Shown here: positions 52,432 through 64,000 of the stretch, piece by piece
Position numbering within the stretch: the stretch's first letter is position 1
Layout: each line of letters opens with the position of its first letter
DNA from: Ophiosphaerella korrae
Taxonomy: Eukaryota; Ascomycota; Dothideomycetes; Pleosporales; Phaeosphaeriaceae
Direction: 5' to 3'
Assembly: GCA_028456385.1 (NCBI GenBank)
Contig: JALNQF010000013.1
Span: forward strand, 186,001-250,000
DNA: 64,000 nucleotides
Made by a program: the position numbers and the translations under genes
The notes under the pieces: generated by a model
The model's database searches: none
What the model saw: only the letters and a program-made list of their open reading frames with translations
What the model was told of the DNA's origin: nothing

Positions 52432-53187
52432 ATGGGTCGCGAACTCCAGAAAAAAAAGAACAAGTCGTCTGTACCGCGAAAGCGCCAAAAAGGACCCTCG
52501 AAGAAGAAGATTCTCCAGAACCCAATCATCGCAAAGCACTGGTACGAGCAATCCTCGCCTGCACTCTCACAACCTCTAATAGCAGCCAGGAACCAAAAAG
52601 AAACGCTCTCCCAAAATTATCGCCGTCTTGGCCTCACATCACGCCTCAACCACGCAACTGGCGGAACCGAGAAAACAATCGCCCTCCTAGGCCTCAACGA
52701 TGCAAAGTCCGCGCGCGCCGACACCGCTGTCAACAGCACTGCCAACGCCCTAAACATTGTCTCCAAAGCGCCCGAAAGCCTCGATGTCCAAGAACTTGAA
52801 GTCGAACGCGACCCCGAAACAGGCGCTATCCTGCGTGTCATCGGCGGCCAAGAAGACGAATCCGCCAACCCGCTCAACGACCCACTCAACGAGCTCGACG
52901 ACGACGAGCAAGCTGAAGAATGGAATGGCTTTGCCATGGTTCCTGAGCACCGCGAGGGTGAAGAGACGAATCCTGTTATACGGCAGTTGGAAGAGGCGGC
53001 GCGGAACGGCGTGCGGAAGGCGCCGCGGAAACAGAGTCAGAGAGAAGAGGAGTGGGTGGAGAGGTTAGTGGAGCGATATGGAGAGGACTATGGGCGGATG
53101 GCGAGGGATCGCAGGTTGAATCCCATGCAGCAGACGGAAGCTGATATCAAGAAGCGAGTGAAGAAGTGGAAGGCATCACAGGAGTAG
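52432..53187 (+). CDS. NOP16: 60S ribosome biogenesis protein NOP16
   Basis: ATG 52432 in AAAATGG context. The frame reads MGRELQKKKNKSSVPRKRQK, then NPIIAKHW..., QNYRRLGLTSRLN, and ends with ERYGEDYGRMARDRRLNPMQ...KKRVKKWKASQE, the NOP16 signature at both ends. NOP16 is a nucleolar assembly factor of the large subunit. An intron is hidden in frame at 52542-52589 (48 nt, GTACGA...CTAAT...CCAG, a multiple of three). Removing it restores the family spacing IIAKHW-NQKETLSQNYRRLG, so the protein should be 235 residues, not 251. The middle is acidic and disordered (NELDDDEQAEEWNGF). Shares a 270-bp promoter region with the ZIP gene. Confidence 0.88.
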   Translation: MGRELQKKKNKSSVPRKRQKGPSKKKILQNPIIAKHWYEQSSPALSQPLIAARNQKETLSQNYRRLGLTSRLNHATGGTEKTIALLGLNDAKSARADTAVNSTANALNIVSKAPESLDVQELEVERDPETGAILRVIGGQEDESANPLNDPLNELDDDEQAEEWNGFAMVPEHREGEETNPVIRQLEEAARNGVRKAPRKQSQREEEWVERLVERYGEDYGRMARDRRLNPMQQTEADIKKRVKKWKASQE

Positions 53188-54739
53188 GAATGAAATGTTG
53201 CATGGCATGAAAATGGTGTGGGGCGTTTGGGTTCTGATAAAAACCATTTGGCTGTATTCTCCACGAGGGGTAGGGTGAGAGCAATTGATGTTGGAGCATC
53301 ACTCTTTTCTTGCTCCTCGCCGACGAATTTACTTTGTTCACACCTCATTTTCGCCGGCAATGACACACATATAGGAGTTACCACGACACAGCATCTCACT
53401 AGCACCACTATAGTGATTCGCATTGTCATTTCGAGAAGCTTATTTCCCTGGCCTGGTGCATAAGTTTATCTCGTATCCAACCACATTTGCTAGGCGTATA
53501 ATTTGAAGATATCACATACCACCAATCCACCGCGAGGTAGGACTTCTATGCCATGTACTAGATATCAATAGAAGGTTTACTTGGCAGTGTCGAGTTCAGA
53601 GGGAATATGGGCAAGATGAGGGGCGTGGTCGGACTTGGTGGTCAAGAAGGAAATTGTAGGTAATGGTAAAATTAAGGGAATGGGTATGGGGTCAAAGAAC
53701 GGAAGGAGGTACGAGTGGTGGCGTGTATGGCCATTCAACATTTGGGTTTTGTGAGATTTGAAAGGGCCCATGGTGAGACTGTTTGCTACTGAAACTCTCT
53801 TGTATACATTGTACTGCTGTTCGTGGATAGTACATGGTGACATGTATCGACAGCGCATGAAAAGTTCGCTAATGAACCCGGCAGTCACGCTTTTGAGAGT
53901 GATAGCACTGGCTTATATGCTTGGTAAATCGGGCTCCATTCTTGCCAATATCCTCATCTTGATAACAAACAAAGATGAAGAATTTCTCAGTCACTCAGAC
54001 ACTTAAAGTCGCACGGGTCTCGTGACCATAGGTAGCCTCCTCTCGGGTACTCACCTAAATAAAGGTTAGTCCGCTTCCTCCGAGATCGCACAACCTCCAG
54101 CCCTGTCGCTCGTGACAATTCCAGACCAATGAGCTCGGGGAACACAAAGGCGACCATGCAAGCGGCAGGTGTCTTCACGTTCTCTACACAGGCAGGAATG
54201 TGACACAGCATGTTCTGTCGCTTCAAACTGCCATATTCGCCAGTCATGGCCCACCCTACTTACAAAACGTGAACACGCGTAAGAACATACTTCGACAAGT
54301 TGATGCAGATGAAATGTGCTGTAATGGGAGCTTTGCTGTGACATAACTTCAGTCATCCAATACGGCTGGCGACGAGCTGATTAGATCGATCTTATCATTA
54401 CAACGTCAGGCGCAAGCGCCAAGCGAAGTCTCTTCAGTCGTAAAGTCCGGCCTCCACATTTCTAGCCAATAAGAGCCGTGTTTCATTTCCCGGTCAGGCT
54501 TGTACGAGGATGAACTCGCTGGACGTGGTCGATGCGGTAGGCCGTGGCAGGCACTGGCAGGCCCCGTTCGCAGCTGCTGGTCATGGCTAGGGTGGCATTC
54601 GATCAGATAAAGTAGGTGTGATCCCAAGGTCACCCTTCAACCTACCGGTCCTACCGGCAACCACACATTTGTGTTTACTGTCTTTACATCCTCCTCTATC
54701 CTCACAAGAGCTGACCTGTGAGGGTTGCGATATCACAAA
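53188..54739. other. Intergenic upstream of the siderophore transporter gene
   Basis: No supported gene. A minus-strand frame at 53888-53577 has no domain. The stretch contains the GATA-type element listed at 54602-54610. Confidence 0.35.
54602..54610 (+). promoter_or_regulatory. Candidate iron-GATA (SreA/SRE-type) site
   Basis: ATCAGATAA matches ATCWGATAA, the extended GATA motif reported for the Aspergillus iron repressor SreA. It lies 130 bp upstream of the ATG of a siderophore transporter gene, which is the kind of gene SreA represses. The match is exact but only nine bases long. Confidence 0.5.
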
Positions 54740-56700
54740 ATGAGCCACGACACCAAGCTGGAGAACGGAAGCAGGGGCCCAAACATCACGCCAGATTCTC
54801 TCGGTAAAGATTCGGGTGTGGTCGCGTGTTCCAACGACGGACACGATGTGAGTTACATAAGTGAAAAGCAAGCTGGTGTCAAGCGCATCGAAGCTGTGAG
54901 CAAGAGCTGGACCAAAACGAGTCTCATCATAGCATACGTAACGTACGCTGCTGTCCTTGCCGCATCAACAATGGCCTGAGCTGATAGATCACGCAGACTT
55001 CTTTTGATTGCCAACATTACTTCGCTCGAGATTCAAGTCACTTCACTACTAGTCCCGTATGCGACCAGCACTTTCCAGGCTCATTCATTAGTCTCCACGA
55101 TTGCAGTTGTTCAGAATGTAGTCAGCGGTAAGGCCACTCCATCCTCGCCACATAAATCTTTCCTTACATTGCCTAGCCGTGATCAAGCCACCCATGGGAA
55201 AAGTTGCCGACGTGTTTGGTCGCTTGGAAGCTTTCACCATCACTATTTTCTTGTACACTATAGGCTACATCCAGCAAGCCGCATCACATAATGTCCAAAC
55301 CTTTGCAAGCGCACAGATCTTCTGGGCCGCCGGCTTCAACGGCCTTCAAGTCCTACAGCAAATCTTCGTAGCTGATACGACGGATCTGCTCAACCGTGCA
55401 CTATACAGCACCATCTTCGACATCCCGTTTCTCTGGACAGTATGGGCTGGACCGCAACTAGGCGCGAAGTTCACATCCTTGACTATGTGGCGATGGGGCT
55501 ACGCTATGTGGGCTATCATCCTGCCTGTCTTCTTCATCCCTCTGTTCGCCAGCCTGTTCATGAATCAACAACGCGCCAAGAAACTTGGATTCGAGGTGCC
55601 TAGTCCGTTCCGTGGCCACTCCATCTCTCAGGTGTTCAAGAATTTGTGGTATGATCTCGACTTCTTCGGACTACTGCTACTTGCTGCGGCCATATCATTG
55701 ATTTTGCTTCCACTTACGCTCGCGCCTAATGCAAAGGGCAAATGGGACAACGGAAGTATGATCGCGATGCTGGTCATTGGCGCCCTCGTACTCCTTGTTT
55801 TCCCATTCTGGGAAAAGAGTAAAAAGCTAGCACCAAAAGCATTTTTCCCACCCGAGCTATTCAAAAATAGGACCGTTATTATCGGTTGCTTGATCGCCTT
55901 CTTCTACTTCAGTAAGTCCCATCGCGACAACCCAACTCATGGCCAGCAACTAATCTACTCTCGTCATAGTGGCATTCTACCTCTCCGTCTTCCCGTACTT
56001 CTACTCGTACCTGGTAATTGTACAAGGTAAATCCGTCATAACAGCCGGTAACATTACGCGCGTCTTCTCCTTCGCCTCAACATGCTCGTCCATCGTCGTT
56101 TCACTACTCATCAAGTATACCGCACACTACAAATACTACATCACAGCTGGGTCCTGCGTCTACCTCATGGGCATGGGCCTCATGCTGGCATACCGTAACC
56201 AGGACGCCAGCACCGCAACTCTCATCGGTACCCAAATCGCCGTCGGCATCGGCGGCGGCTTCCTGAACGTCCCTGTCCAATTAGGTGTTCAGGCATCCGC
56301 ATCCCATCAACAAGTCGCCGCTGCAACCACCGTGTGGCTTACCATCCTCGAAATTGGCGGCGCCGTCGGAGCAGCCATTTCAGGAGCCATCTGGAGCACC
56401 TACATTCCTCGCAAACTCCAGACATACCTCCCTGCAAACATCCCGTACGGGCCCATCTACCAAAGCATCCTAGTTTCAGGTAACTACACGTTGTACCCTG
56501 CCGAGTCAGAGGTCAGGATAGCCATCAACCGCAGCTATCAGGAGACAATGCGGTACCTGCTTATCGGCGCGTTATGTGCTGCCGCCCCGATTCTACCCCT
56601 CACGTTTGCGATGAAAAACTATAAATTGAATGAGATGAAGCAACCAGTGGAGGGGCTTGTTATTGGACGGGCTGCGGACAGACGGGAGAGTGATGAGTGA
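54740..56700 (+). CDS. Siderophore-iron MFS transporter (SIT/ARN family)
   Basis: Four exons: 54740-54942, 54997-55127, 55177-55911 and 55970-56700. Introns are GTACGC-GCAG (54 nt), GTAAGG-CTAG (49 nt) and GTAAGT-ATAG (58 nt). All joins keep frame, giving 599 residues. The N-terminal ~60 residues are polar and cytosolic. About 14 transmembrane segments follow, with ITSLEIQVTSLLVPYATSTF, then KPPMGKVADVFGRLEAFTI (motif A region), MWRWGYAMWAIILPVFF, a cytosolic loop FRGHSISQVFKNLWYDLDFF, and GVQASASHQQVAAATTVWLT near the end; these are typical of fungal Sit1/MirB proteins. It would import ferri-siderophores at the plasma membrane. The first intron has the weakest donor. A SreA-type GATA site lies upstream. 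Confidence 0.88.
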
Positions 56701-59700
56701 TGCTATCACAAAATGCACCAGTCCGACAAAAATGGACGGGTGAGGTCATGAATCGGAGTTCGAACTTTGTTATCGGGGGAGATTCCCTCTGCTCTGATGC
56801 ACAGGTCCTGAACGTGTCACAAGATATCTTTCTTCTACGTGTGTTAATTATGTGGGTTTTTTTTTCTACATGTACTATAGAAATTAGATTTAGTGCTAGC
56901 GATAGTATGAATCAAATGCTGAGCATGAACAATAGAAATCATTTCCTTCTTCGCGTAAATACGTTATGATTACTATTCCCCGTTTACCAGCGAGTATTAA
57001 CATCGTTTGGGTTGCGACATTTCCCTACATACATATCCACTCCAACGATAATCGAAAGACTGCAGGGATCTAAGAATCGCGAAAATCGAATGATGCCGGT
57101 AGATCGTTCATTGCGACGCCCAGTCAAACCCACAATTTTACATCAAGGATGATCAAGTTGGTTCGATAGTATTTGTGGTTGCGTGGTTCATGAAATCAAA
57201 TATCGCAAACGGATAAAAATTTGGAATCACGACACGCTGCACAATGAGAGACAGGTTTTCACGCTTGGCAACACGTCATTTGCAAACGCATGGTGTGTGC
57301 CTAGGAGAGGGAGGAGATAGGCTTGTTGTATGGGGTAATTGGAAGGGTGGTGGAGGATGGTGTGTTCTCGTTCGTGGGGTAGTCCATGATATGCTATATA
57401 TTGTTGATTAGATACCGAGCTGGTAGGTTTGTGGATCATTACATGGGTAGGTCTAGGTTATTAACGGAGTAGGTCGAGAGGTAATCCGATGAATACCTTG
57501 ATGTTCTGTCTCAGTAAAATGGTATAGCAATGATGATAGAGTATAAATGAAGGACATAAATTTTGGGTTAGTGACTTTTCAATATTAGGTGTGGTAAACT
57601 TTACCTTAGCATGAGTCAATAACGCAGCACTTTTATTTTTATTTTAAATTTAATTTCTTTGCACTGATAGAAAGTACTTGACCTCTTCGGTAATTATTAT
57701 ACTAGAACTTGTGTCTTGGGTGCAATGGTTTGTAGATAGATATACTTGAACTCTAAGGAGTTTCAAAGTTCTTTGAGATCGGAGCTTTTTTTTAAGATAT
57801 CGTCGATATTTTTTTGCAGTGTTGAGGGACGTCGCAACTACGCCCAATATCGAAAAGTCACTCGCCTAAAATCTGCGGCCTAAATGAACTGGTACCACAT
57901 GTGTAATTCCTTACATTCAGGAATAATCAGATGATTTATAAGTTAGTACATAGGTATCGCTTGTAAATTTTTATACTAGTGCATAGGTAGGTACGTAGCT
58001 GCATCTTTGAGTTGGGTGGTAGGTATTGGCCCAGTAGAAGACCTACCCAACCTTGGGGCGACAAGCATTTCAAGGTTGCACATTTCGCGCAATATGATTC
58101 TCAGGCATATGCCAGTATACGGATAATCACAGGAAGTGAGAGAGGATACTATTTTTGACATGGATAATATTTGCAAAGAGTACTCCAACCTTAGCTTGCA
58201 TTTAGGAAAAGGACATACCCGATTAGGCAGGTAACCAAGTATGGTGTTGATTACAGCACGTGTCGCTGCAAAGTCGCTTACTCTGCATGCAGCTGCGGGG
58301 CTCACCTGGGATTAGTGTCGCGCTAAAGCCATCCTGAAGTCAACACTCATGAAGGCCACGATACCTGGGTAATCGACGACCAAGATTGATAACACCCCTT
58401 GGCATCGAAGTCCATATTCTTTCCATGGGTAATCCTATCCATAGCATACGGTTACGAGGATACCATACAAGTGAGTCTGGTTCAAGACCGACACGCGTAC
58501 TTTCCATGCCCTAATAGTTCGAGTTTGGGTCTGCAGTACGATGAGTAGGGCCGTGCCAAACTTAGAGGACAAAAGATTGGGGACATGTCTCTCGGGCGTG
58601 ATTCATCCGTGGTCGTGAACCCAGCACACAAAAGCAAAAATTTCTAACCACCGAAAAGCAATGCCCAAGCAGCATGTGATCAATGAACCGCCAAGCAAAC
58701 TCCTTCATCATATTCATACCGTACCTTGTCGCCCTGACTGGATATTTTACAGGCCGACAATGCTCAACGGCCTCTCTTCATGCACCTCCAGCACGCACGT
58801 GCAATCGGTGACGACGATATTTTCCTAATGCGTCGCCTCCCACGTTCCCAGTTTCCTTGCTCAAGCAATCAAGCCATTGCGTTTGACTGGCAGGGTTCAG
58901 GATGCAAGACGTGCTTCGTCGCAGTGAACGCGCTAGTGCCATACGATCGGCAGCTTCCAAAGTATTAGCCAAGAGAGACAACACGCGGCGTAAAATAAAA
59001 AGGGATGAGCTGCTACAGGTAAAACTATCATGGGAAAGGGAATGCGAGGCCAGACGTTGTAGCAAGCGCCCCTAGAAGGGAACTCCTGGTCGAGAACGCA
59101 GAGCCCCTAATGCCCTAATGTCCGCGTTTCGCTTCGCACGGGCGCGCTGGACCCACCCGCTGCAGCATTTTATGGTTGTTTCATGCTCCGCTGGGGGGCC
59201 TGGACGGTCTGCCAAGACCGTCAAGTTGTTGCTGAGACTTTCCTGATACTTGGCTGAGGCTTGTCGCTGACGTCGCCACTGCTCTACAAGTTCTGGCTAG
59301 TGATGTGCGGTTGTTGTGTCGTGATTTGCTCATGTAGTCGGGGCTGCACTAACACGGTTAGAAGGCCATGGGAGCGACTACTTGGTAAGGGTCTAGGATA
59401 ACCTTCTCAATGACTATCCAGATGAAAGCAGTGGCCAAAGGAGAATCAAGAGAAATGCTCAAAGGTCTGACGAGGAGAAAGTTTGATCACATACTTCATT
59501 GGAATATATCTTACTTCAACAACCTCAAACCAAGCGTTTACCCATATCTTCAGACCCTAAAACAGTGGTGCTCGACGCCAGACTATCTACCCACACGTCT
59601 TCCCCCAAAGCAGTAGTGCTTGGCTTCAAAAAAAAGCTGATTAGAAGCCTCCCACCCATTTTAGTTCGAAGCAGCGGTGTCGGATGCCCTTCGAATGCCA

Positions 59701-59822
59701 GTCACACCTTAAAAATACAACAATGGTCTAGTTTTTCAACTCCTGAGTGCTCCAAGTGTGCTTGCGAATATCTTGACAATCATGACTAAAAGGGAAAGTT
59801 CCATCTCTTGCTCGGTAATTGC
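56701..59822. other. Three-kilobase stretch without a supported gene
   Basis: AT-rich between 56840 and 57660. Only short open frames; minus 59065-58778 is the longest and has no domain. An imperfect inverted repeat (GTTGGGTGGTAGGT ... ACCTACCCAAC) lies at about 58010-58052. Confidence 0.35.
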
Positions 59823-60464
59823 TTATACCTCGGTGATGGCAACAAGAGTCATCTTGGGGATTTCGGCCTCATCCGCAACCTCGTCGGAGGCGTTGCGCTT
59901 GACCTTGCCTTCCTTTTTGGGGGGAGAACCGGCGGCAGCGGAGTTTGCGGGAACGTTGACACCGGGGTTGACGACGATGCCGATGCCGGCGTTGGGTGAG
60001 CCGAGCTCGACCTTGGGCTGATCCTTCATGGCCTCACGGGCATAGTTGAGCGCAGCCTGGAAACCCTGGAGATCACGCTTGATCCAGTCCATGGCGCCCT
60101 CGACGGCGGCCATCTTGTCCTCTTGTTCAGGGGCACGCCTGGAAAGGAAGTCGCCAATTGCGCGGCGGAGTAGGTTGGGGGCACGTTTAGCTGTTTCTGG
60201 CTCAGCGGGTTGTTCAGGAGTTTGTTCGACTTCGGCCCGTTGGCCTCCTTGCTGACCTGCTGGGCGGGCTGCGCCTTCTCCGGCTGCTGCTCCGGCGTTG
60301 CCTGAGGCCAAAGTTGCCATCAATTCTGAGGCCGATTTCGCTTCTCCGATCGCGATTTCACCATCACCGACTACCAGGGCTGGAGAGTAGGCACCCAAGT
60401 TGATGTTAAGAGGGACCGCAGCGCAGGTAGCGACAAGGGCAAGGAGGACGTGTTGAGGAAGCAT
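59823..60464 (-). CDS. Secreted protein with multiple dibasic sites (213 aa)
   Basis: ATG 60464 (MLPQHVLLALVATCAAVPLN) gives a clear signal peptide, likely cut after CAA or VPL. The upstream extension of the frame is poor. Next comes a conserved-looking block INLGAYSPALVVGDGEIAIG, then an Ala/Gly/Glu-rich disordered stretch. Dibasic pairs occur at residues 93-94 (KR), 100-101 (RR), 109-110 (RR), 129-130 (KR) and 189-190 (KR), candidate Kex2 cleavage sites. A helical segment (MAAVEGAMDWIKRDLQGFQA) lies between. No Cys in the mature part. Possibly processed into peptides or a wall-associated protein; function unknown. Intact, GC-rich coding. Confidence 0.65.
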   Translation of the reverse strand: MLPQHVLLALVATCAAVPLNINLGAYSPALVVGDGEIAIGEAKSASELMATLASGNAGAAAGEGAARPAGQQGGQRAEVEQTPEQPAEPETAKRAPNLLRRAIGDFLSRRAPEQEDKMAAVEGAMDWIKRDLQGFQAALNYAREAMKDQPKVELGSPNAGIGIVVNPGVNVPANSAAAGSPPKKEGKVKRNASDEVADEAEIPKMTLVAITEV

Positions 60465-63245
60465 CTTGAAAATTGTTGGTAGTTTGTAAAACTTGGTTGG
60501 GTTTTTTTTGTTTCTGAAGTGTTGATCTGAAAGATACAAGTAGAGGATTAGATTCCAAGAATAAAGTGATCTGAATTAAGCGTCGCCGGGACTGAATGTG
60601 AAATGCAGGTAGTGAAGTAAAGTGAGTGACCGGACTGAAGAATCGAAGAAAGTGGGCTGATCAAACTCTTATACTCCTACAACAAGCACCACAAGCTTCA
60701 ATCTTCGATATGGGAGAGTCAGTAGTGGCCTTGCCAAGAGTGACCCACTGTTTTGAGAAGGGTTGAAACTTCTTTGAAGCCGTGCCAAGAACCATCAAGC
60801 ATACCATAGCGGACCTGGTAGAGGTGCACTGCTCCCTCGTTGCCAAGATCGTTCCGTCGTTTGAGGCCTGCACGAAACTTTTCTGACGCTGAGCCAAGGA
60901 GCGACGAGCGCGATACCTTGTCAGGCAGGAAGAAACCCTAAGAAGTTGCTACAAGAAGTGGAGCAGTGATATTGCCCTGGAGCTCTGCTAGTGGACGATG
61001 CATTGCCTAGGCGCGGAGAGAGGCTTGGGGCCGCGTAGCTCACCCATGGCACCTTGTCTGGATAGATCCAGAGAGTGACAAGCTTTTAGGCTAGTACGCA
61101 AAAGCTGGAGCCATGCATGGAGAAGGTAAGCGAGTAGGTGTGGAGAACTGAACGTATGATGAACCAGTTGGCCTACAACATCAAGATAGATAATAGGAAC
61201 TGACTATTCTAGTGGGCATTTGCGTTGTCGGTTCTTGAGACAAAGTAGCAAACAACTACATTTGTTGCTGCATACACTACAATCACCATGCCGAGAACGG
61301 TTAGTGCCGAAAACTGTCATCTCCGGAGAATAGGAGTTGCCAAGCACGCCTTGGACAGGAGCGGCAGTGGCGGGTCAGTTCGAAGAAAAGGGCCGACCGC
61401 TGGAGCCTCAGGCGCGGAAGAGTGAACACGCAAGGCGAGTGGTCTTGGCGATGTTTCTCCACTAGGCTGGCCTGGGTGTCAGTGTTCCAGGGTCACTACG
61501 CGCGGCGCATTAATCTTCGGGGAAGAGCCTTCGTTGCGACGATTGAATGCGAAATAAGTGGAGCCAATCGATACCCCATCCTTGATATAGCTAAAGTGGC
61601 GGCCTTGGAAACAGTGTTTGGAGTTTGAGATGCACTTGTCTTTAGCCATTGAGGCTCAAACTGGCACTAGTCTGACTTAATTAAGACCAGCCCTCCGACA
61701 GAGGTGCGACAGCTTGGCTCAGCTGGAATCCTAGCCTTCTCTCAATATTGAACGCATGCTACAGCCTACAGCCCTTGACCCTAAGCATGAGGGTGAATGC
61801 TTATCGAAATGGCGAATCTGCGCAGGCGCCCCACCTCACGGGGTAAGGAGGCCGTTGCTCCGCGGCGTGCGAACGCTATTGCCAGTTGGTACAGAGCTTA
61901 GCAGTTAGAAGTCGCAGAAACTGATACGGTTTTGATGAGGCCATGGGTGTTCCGACAGAGTCAGTCTGTATCAAGAACTCGGGAGTTGTTGGTTGCCACC
62001 GGCAGCTCTTGGGCTTTCTCTCCTCTGGCTCTACACTTCACAGTAACAACAACATTCCTGCGCCTGAAATGTACTGTACCTACATGTCACGCCTGCTGCT
62101 CAACGTTCGCTACTCAAGCTCTCTCTTGCACATGCGCTGCCAAATCGCTCCTGCCATGATTGACTCATCGCCCAGCTATATTGAACGCTGTCCTAAGGAC
62201 ATTCTACACTCAAATGGAGTCCCGCACATTCACTTTGAATAGCTCTTAGAGTATGATTGCTTCTTGTTGCAAGAGAACAACTGCGCGAGGTTAAGAGACA
62301 GACAGAAAAACCCCTGAGTAATTCCATCTTCCTTGATACAGAACTCACTATTTGGGCACACAAATCATGGTTTGCAATACTTTTGCTGCGCTGCAAATGT
62401 TAAATTTACTTTACAATCTTGTATAGGAACATCTACAGTCGTTGTTCGCGAATCTATGCCCAGATGCCCAGCTGATCTGCCCAGCAAAAAATCGTACTAT
62501 ACGCCAAGCGACACCGAGACGAGGTTAATTCTGGGATCTAGTTATGCAAACCAGATTACCGAAAGGAACTTGGTAGATCGTCGCCATGGATAGATAGAAA
62601 TCATGGCCTGATCTCTGCAGATGCTCCCATACCCCATGGAGATTTAAAGAGCAAGATTGGGGAGCACCTTGTGAAGATGATCCTGGCGACACAATCTGTT
62701 AGAATGCACAAGCGTAACTGACCAAAAAGGCAGCAGGTCTCTACACAAGCATAGCAGCTTCGCCTAGAACGAGTTGTTCAAGTATCGATACGCCGTTCGC
62801 ACCAGCTCGCGATGCTGTCGCGTTCGTCTAGCACCCAGCTTCATAAATCAAACTTTCATATTTCAACCGATTCGCTGCTACCTCTGATCAAAAACAAACA
62901 CGTTCCAATCTTTCGGCGAGCCACATTCAGTCCGGGCACATTACAATCAGTTTCACCGCCCGTCTATCCACTTCAGCGTATATTTCAGCCCCAGCTTAGA
63001 AACACATAATTGAGGGGAAGTGTCGCATTGTGCATCGGTATTACCATGTTTCGCCGGGTTTTGTGTCGATAGCCGACCAGAAACAACACGATGACAGCCG
63101 CCACCAATGCCAAAAGTAAATGAACGTTTGGCTGTATAACATGCAGACCTGTTCATTAGTCACAAAGAAGATCGCAGCTCGTGTTTCTGTTGACCAGGCT
63201 TACCAAGTTCAACCAGAAGCTCAAAAAATGCAAAAAGGAACAAGT
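60465..63245. other. Long stretch without a supported gene
   Basis: Promoter of the secreted-protein gene (60465-60660), then short frames only. Plus 61943-62242 contains several Cys but no signal peptide; plus 62812-63009 and minus 60897-60661 show no domain. Confidence 0.3.
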
Positions 63246-63332
63246 GACTCAGCCGAGGTTTGAACTCGGGACCTTCAGTGTCCAACGGTCAAATTGTTAG
63301 ACTGACGTGATAACCAACTACACCACCGAGCC
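63246..63332 (-). tRNA. tRNA-Val (AAC) with a 14-nt intron
   Basis: On the minus strand a full cloverleaf folds: acceptor GGCTCGG with CTGAGTC (7 bp, two G-U), D arm with GTAGTTGGTTAT, anticodon stem TCAGT/ACTGA, T arm CCGAG-TTCAAAC-CTCGG. The anticodon loop CTAACA...C holds AAC. A 14-nt intron (63281-63294 on the plus strand) sits one base 3' of the anticodon, the canonical position. No CCA is encoded, as expected for a eukaryote. Confidence 0.92.
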
Positions 63333-63845
63333 AGATTTGTCTATAGGAAATTAAATCAACTAATCTGAATATATTCGTAGCAAGCAAATAGCGAGCTCGT
63401 TGACATTTGCTCTATATGAGACAAATGCATCATGAATAAATCGAAATACCTTTTGCAAAGTTTACGAAAGAAAATAATGGGGTTAATGTTCCCCTCTCGG
63501 AACTGCGTAGCCAACACCATACTTTCAAACTGTCGGAGACGCTGCATTCCTTAGAGAATCAAATAGCACATGGAGGAATGCTCATATAGACGGAAGGCGT
63601 TTCTCAACGAGAGAAAGAACATCGGCAGCAGTTGTAGCACCTGTGGAATTCGATGCGATCGACCCAGTGATTTCTCGGATTGACACGCACCTATCTGTCA
63701 GCGTATTAAACTAGATCTTAGATCGATCGATCCCGATGGAAAATGCGGGCCAATTACGATGTATCACGGACCCTGCAGAACAATTACAAAGGAAGATAAT
63801 CCCAATTTTCAAGGCAAAAAGATCTGAACACCTTGTTATATTACT
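63333..63845. other. Intergenic between tRNA and NmrA-like gene
   Basis: No gene seen; includes the promoter of the gene starting at 63846. Confidence 0.35.
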
Positions 63846-64000
63846 ATGATCACAGTCGCAGTCGCAGGAGGATCATCCCCTGGCCTCGGCCGCTCTATCA
63901 TCACGGCAATCCGTCAACATCCCAACCACCTCACCGCGGTCGTGTTATCCCGCGAAAACTCCTCAATTCCATCATGGCTCCAAGAAACAAGTATCGAAGT
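63846..64000 (+). CDS. NmrA-like/isoflavone-reductase-type NAD(P)-binding protein, partial
   Basis: ATG 63846 opens MITVAVAGGSSPGLGRSIIT, a beta-strand followed by a glycine-rich turn (AGGSSPGLG) and helix, the Rossmann NAD(P) site of the NmrA/atypical short-chain dehydrogenase group. LTAVVLSREN follows as beta-2, where R is the usual NADP 2'-phosphate contact. The window ends after 51 codons, so the substrate domain is not seen. Oxidoreductase or redox-sensor role is inferred from the family. Confidence 0.7.
   Translation, partial: MITVAVAGGSSPGLGRSIITAIRQHPNHLTAVVLSRENSSIPSWLQETSIE

Noticed and set aside
61943..62242. Plus-strand Cys-containing frame as a small secreted protein
   Set aside because: No signal peptide, no ordered Cys pattern, no splice support.

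Overview
The window looks like nuclear DNA of a filamentous ascomycete, most likely a Dothideomycete (Pleosporales-like). The reasons are short 40-100 nt spliceosomal introns (GTAAGT/GTATGT donors, CTAAC/CTGAC-like branch sites), typical fungal families (Zn2Cys6 regulator, siderophore transporter, GH76, MARVEL, 2EXR-like and DUF7924-like proteins), a Fot1/pogo-type transposon full of stop codons, and many disabled genes whose stops fit C-to-T changes. The lineage is inferred from gene style; no species can be named.

Layout. 0-25 kb is a gene-poor accessory compartment: small hypothetical genes (225-8382), three tandem-repeat tracts sharing a GATGCGA core (6.4-8.7 kb), frameshifted or nonsense-mutated remnants (9.3-15.1 kb, 20.9-25.3 kb), a 247-bp inverted-repeat element (23.8 kb), and two better genes: a 2EXR/F-box-like protein (15.5 kb) and a three-exon 602-residue protein with a PD-(D/E)XK-like core (17.3-19.2 kb).

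26.4-37.9 kb is dense and intact: secreted GH76 mannanase-like enzyme, Zn2Cys6 regulator, divergent MFS exporter, SAP-like protein, class II aldolase-like protein and a bicovalent-flavin berberine-bridge-type oxidase. Regulator, exporter, aldolase and oxidase could form a small metabolic cluster.

38-47 kb is again repeat-rich: a broken MARVEL-like gene, a complete but RIP-degraded Tc1/mariner-pogo element (39606-41550, TA target duplication), a broken astacin-like metallopeptidase gene with Cys-rich repeats, and low-complexity relics.

47.4-64 kb returns to intact genes: RBR ubiquitin ligase, small Cys-rich membrane protein, ZIP zinc transporter, NOP16, a siderophore MFS transporter with an ATCAGATAA element upstream, a secreted protein with dibasic sites, an intron-containing tRNA-Val(AAC), and the start of an NmrA-like gene cut by the window edge.

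I saw no CRISPR array, rRNA or phage-like module. Exon boundaries were inferred by eye from splice signals and reading frame; they are models, not transcript-supported.
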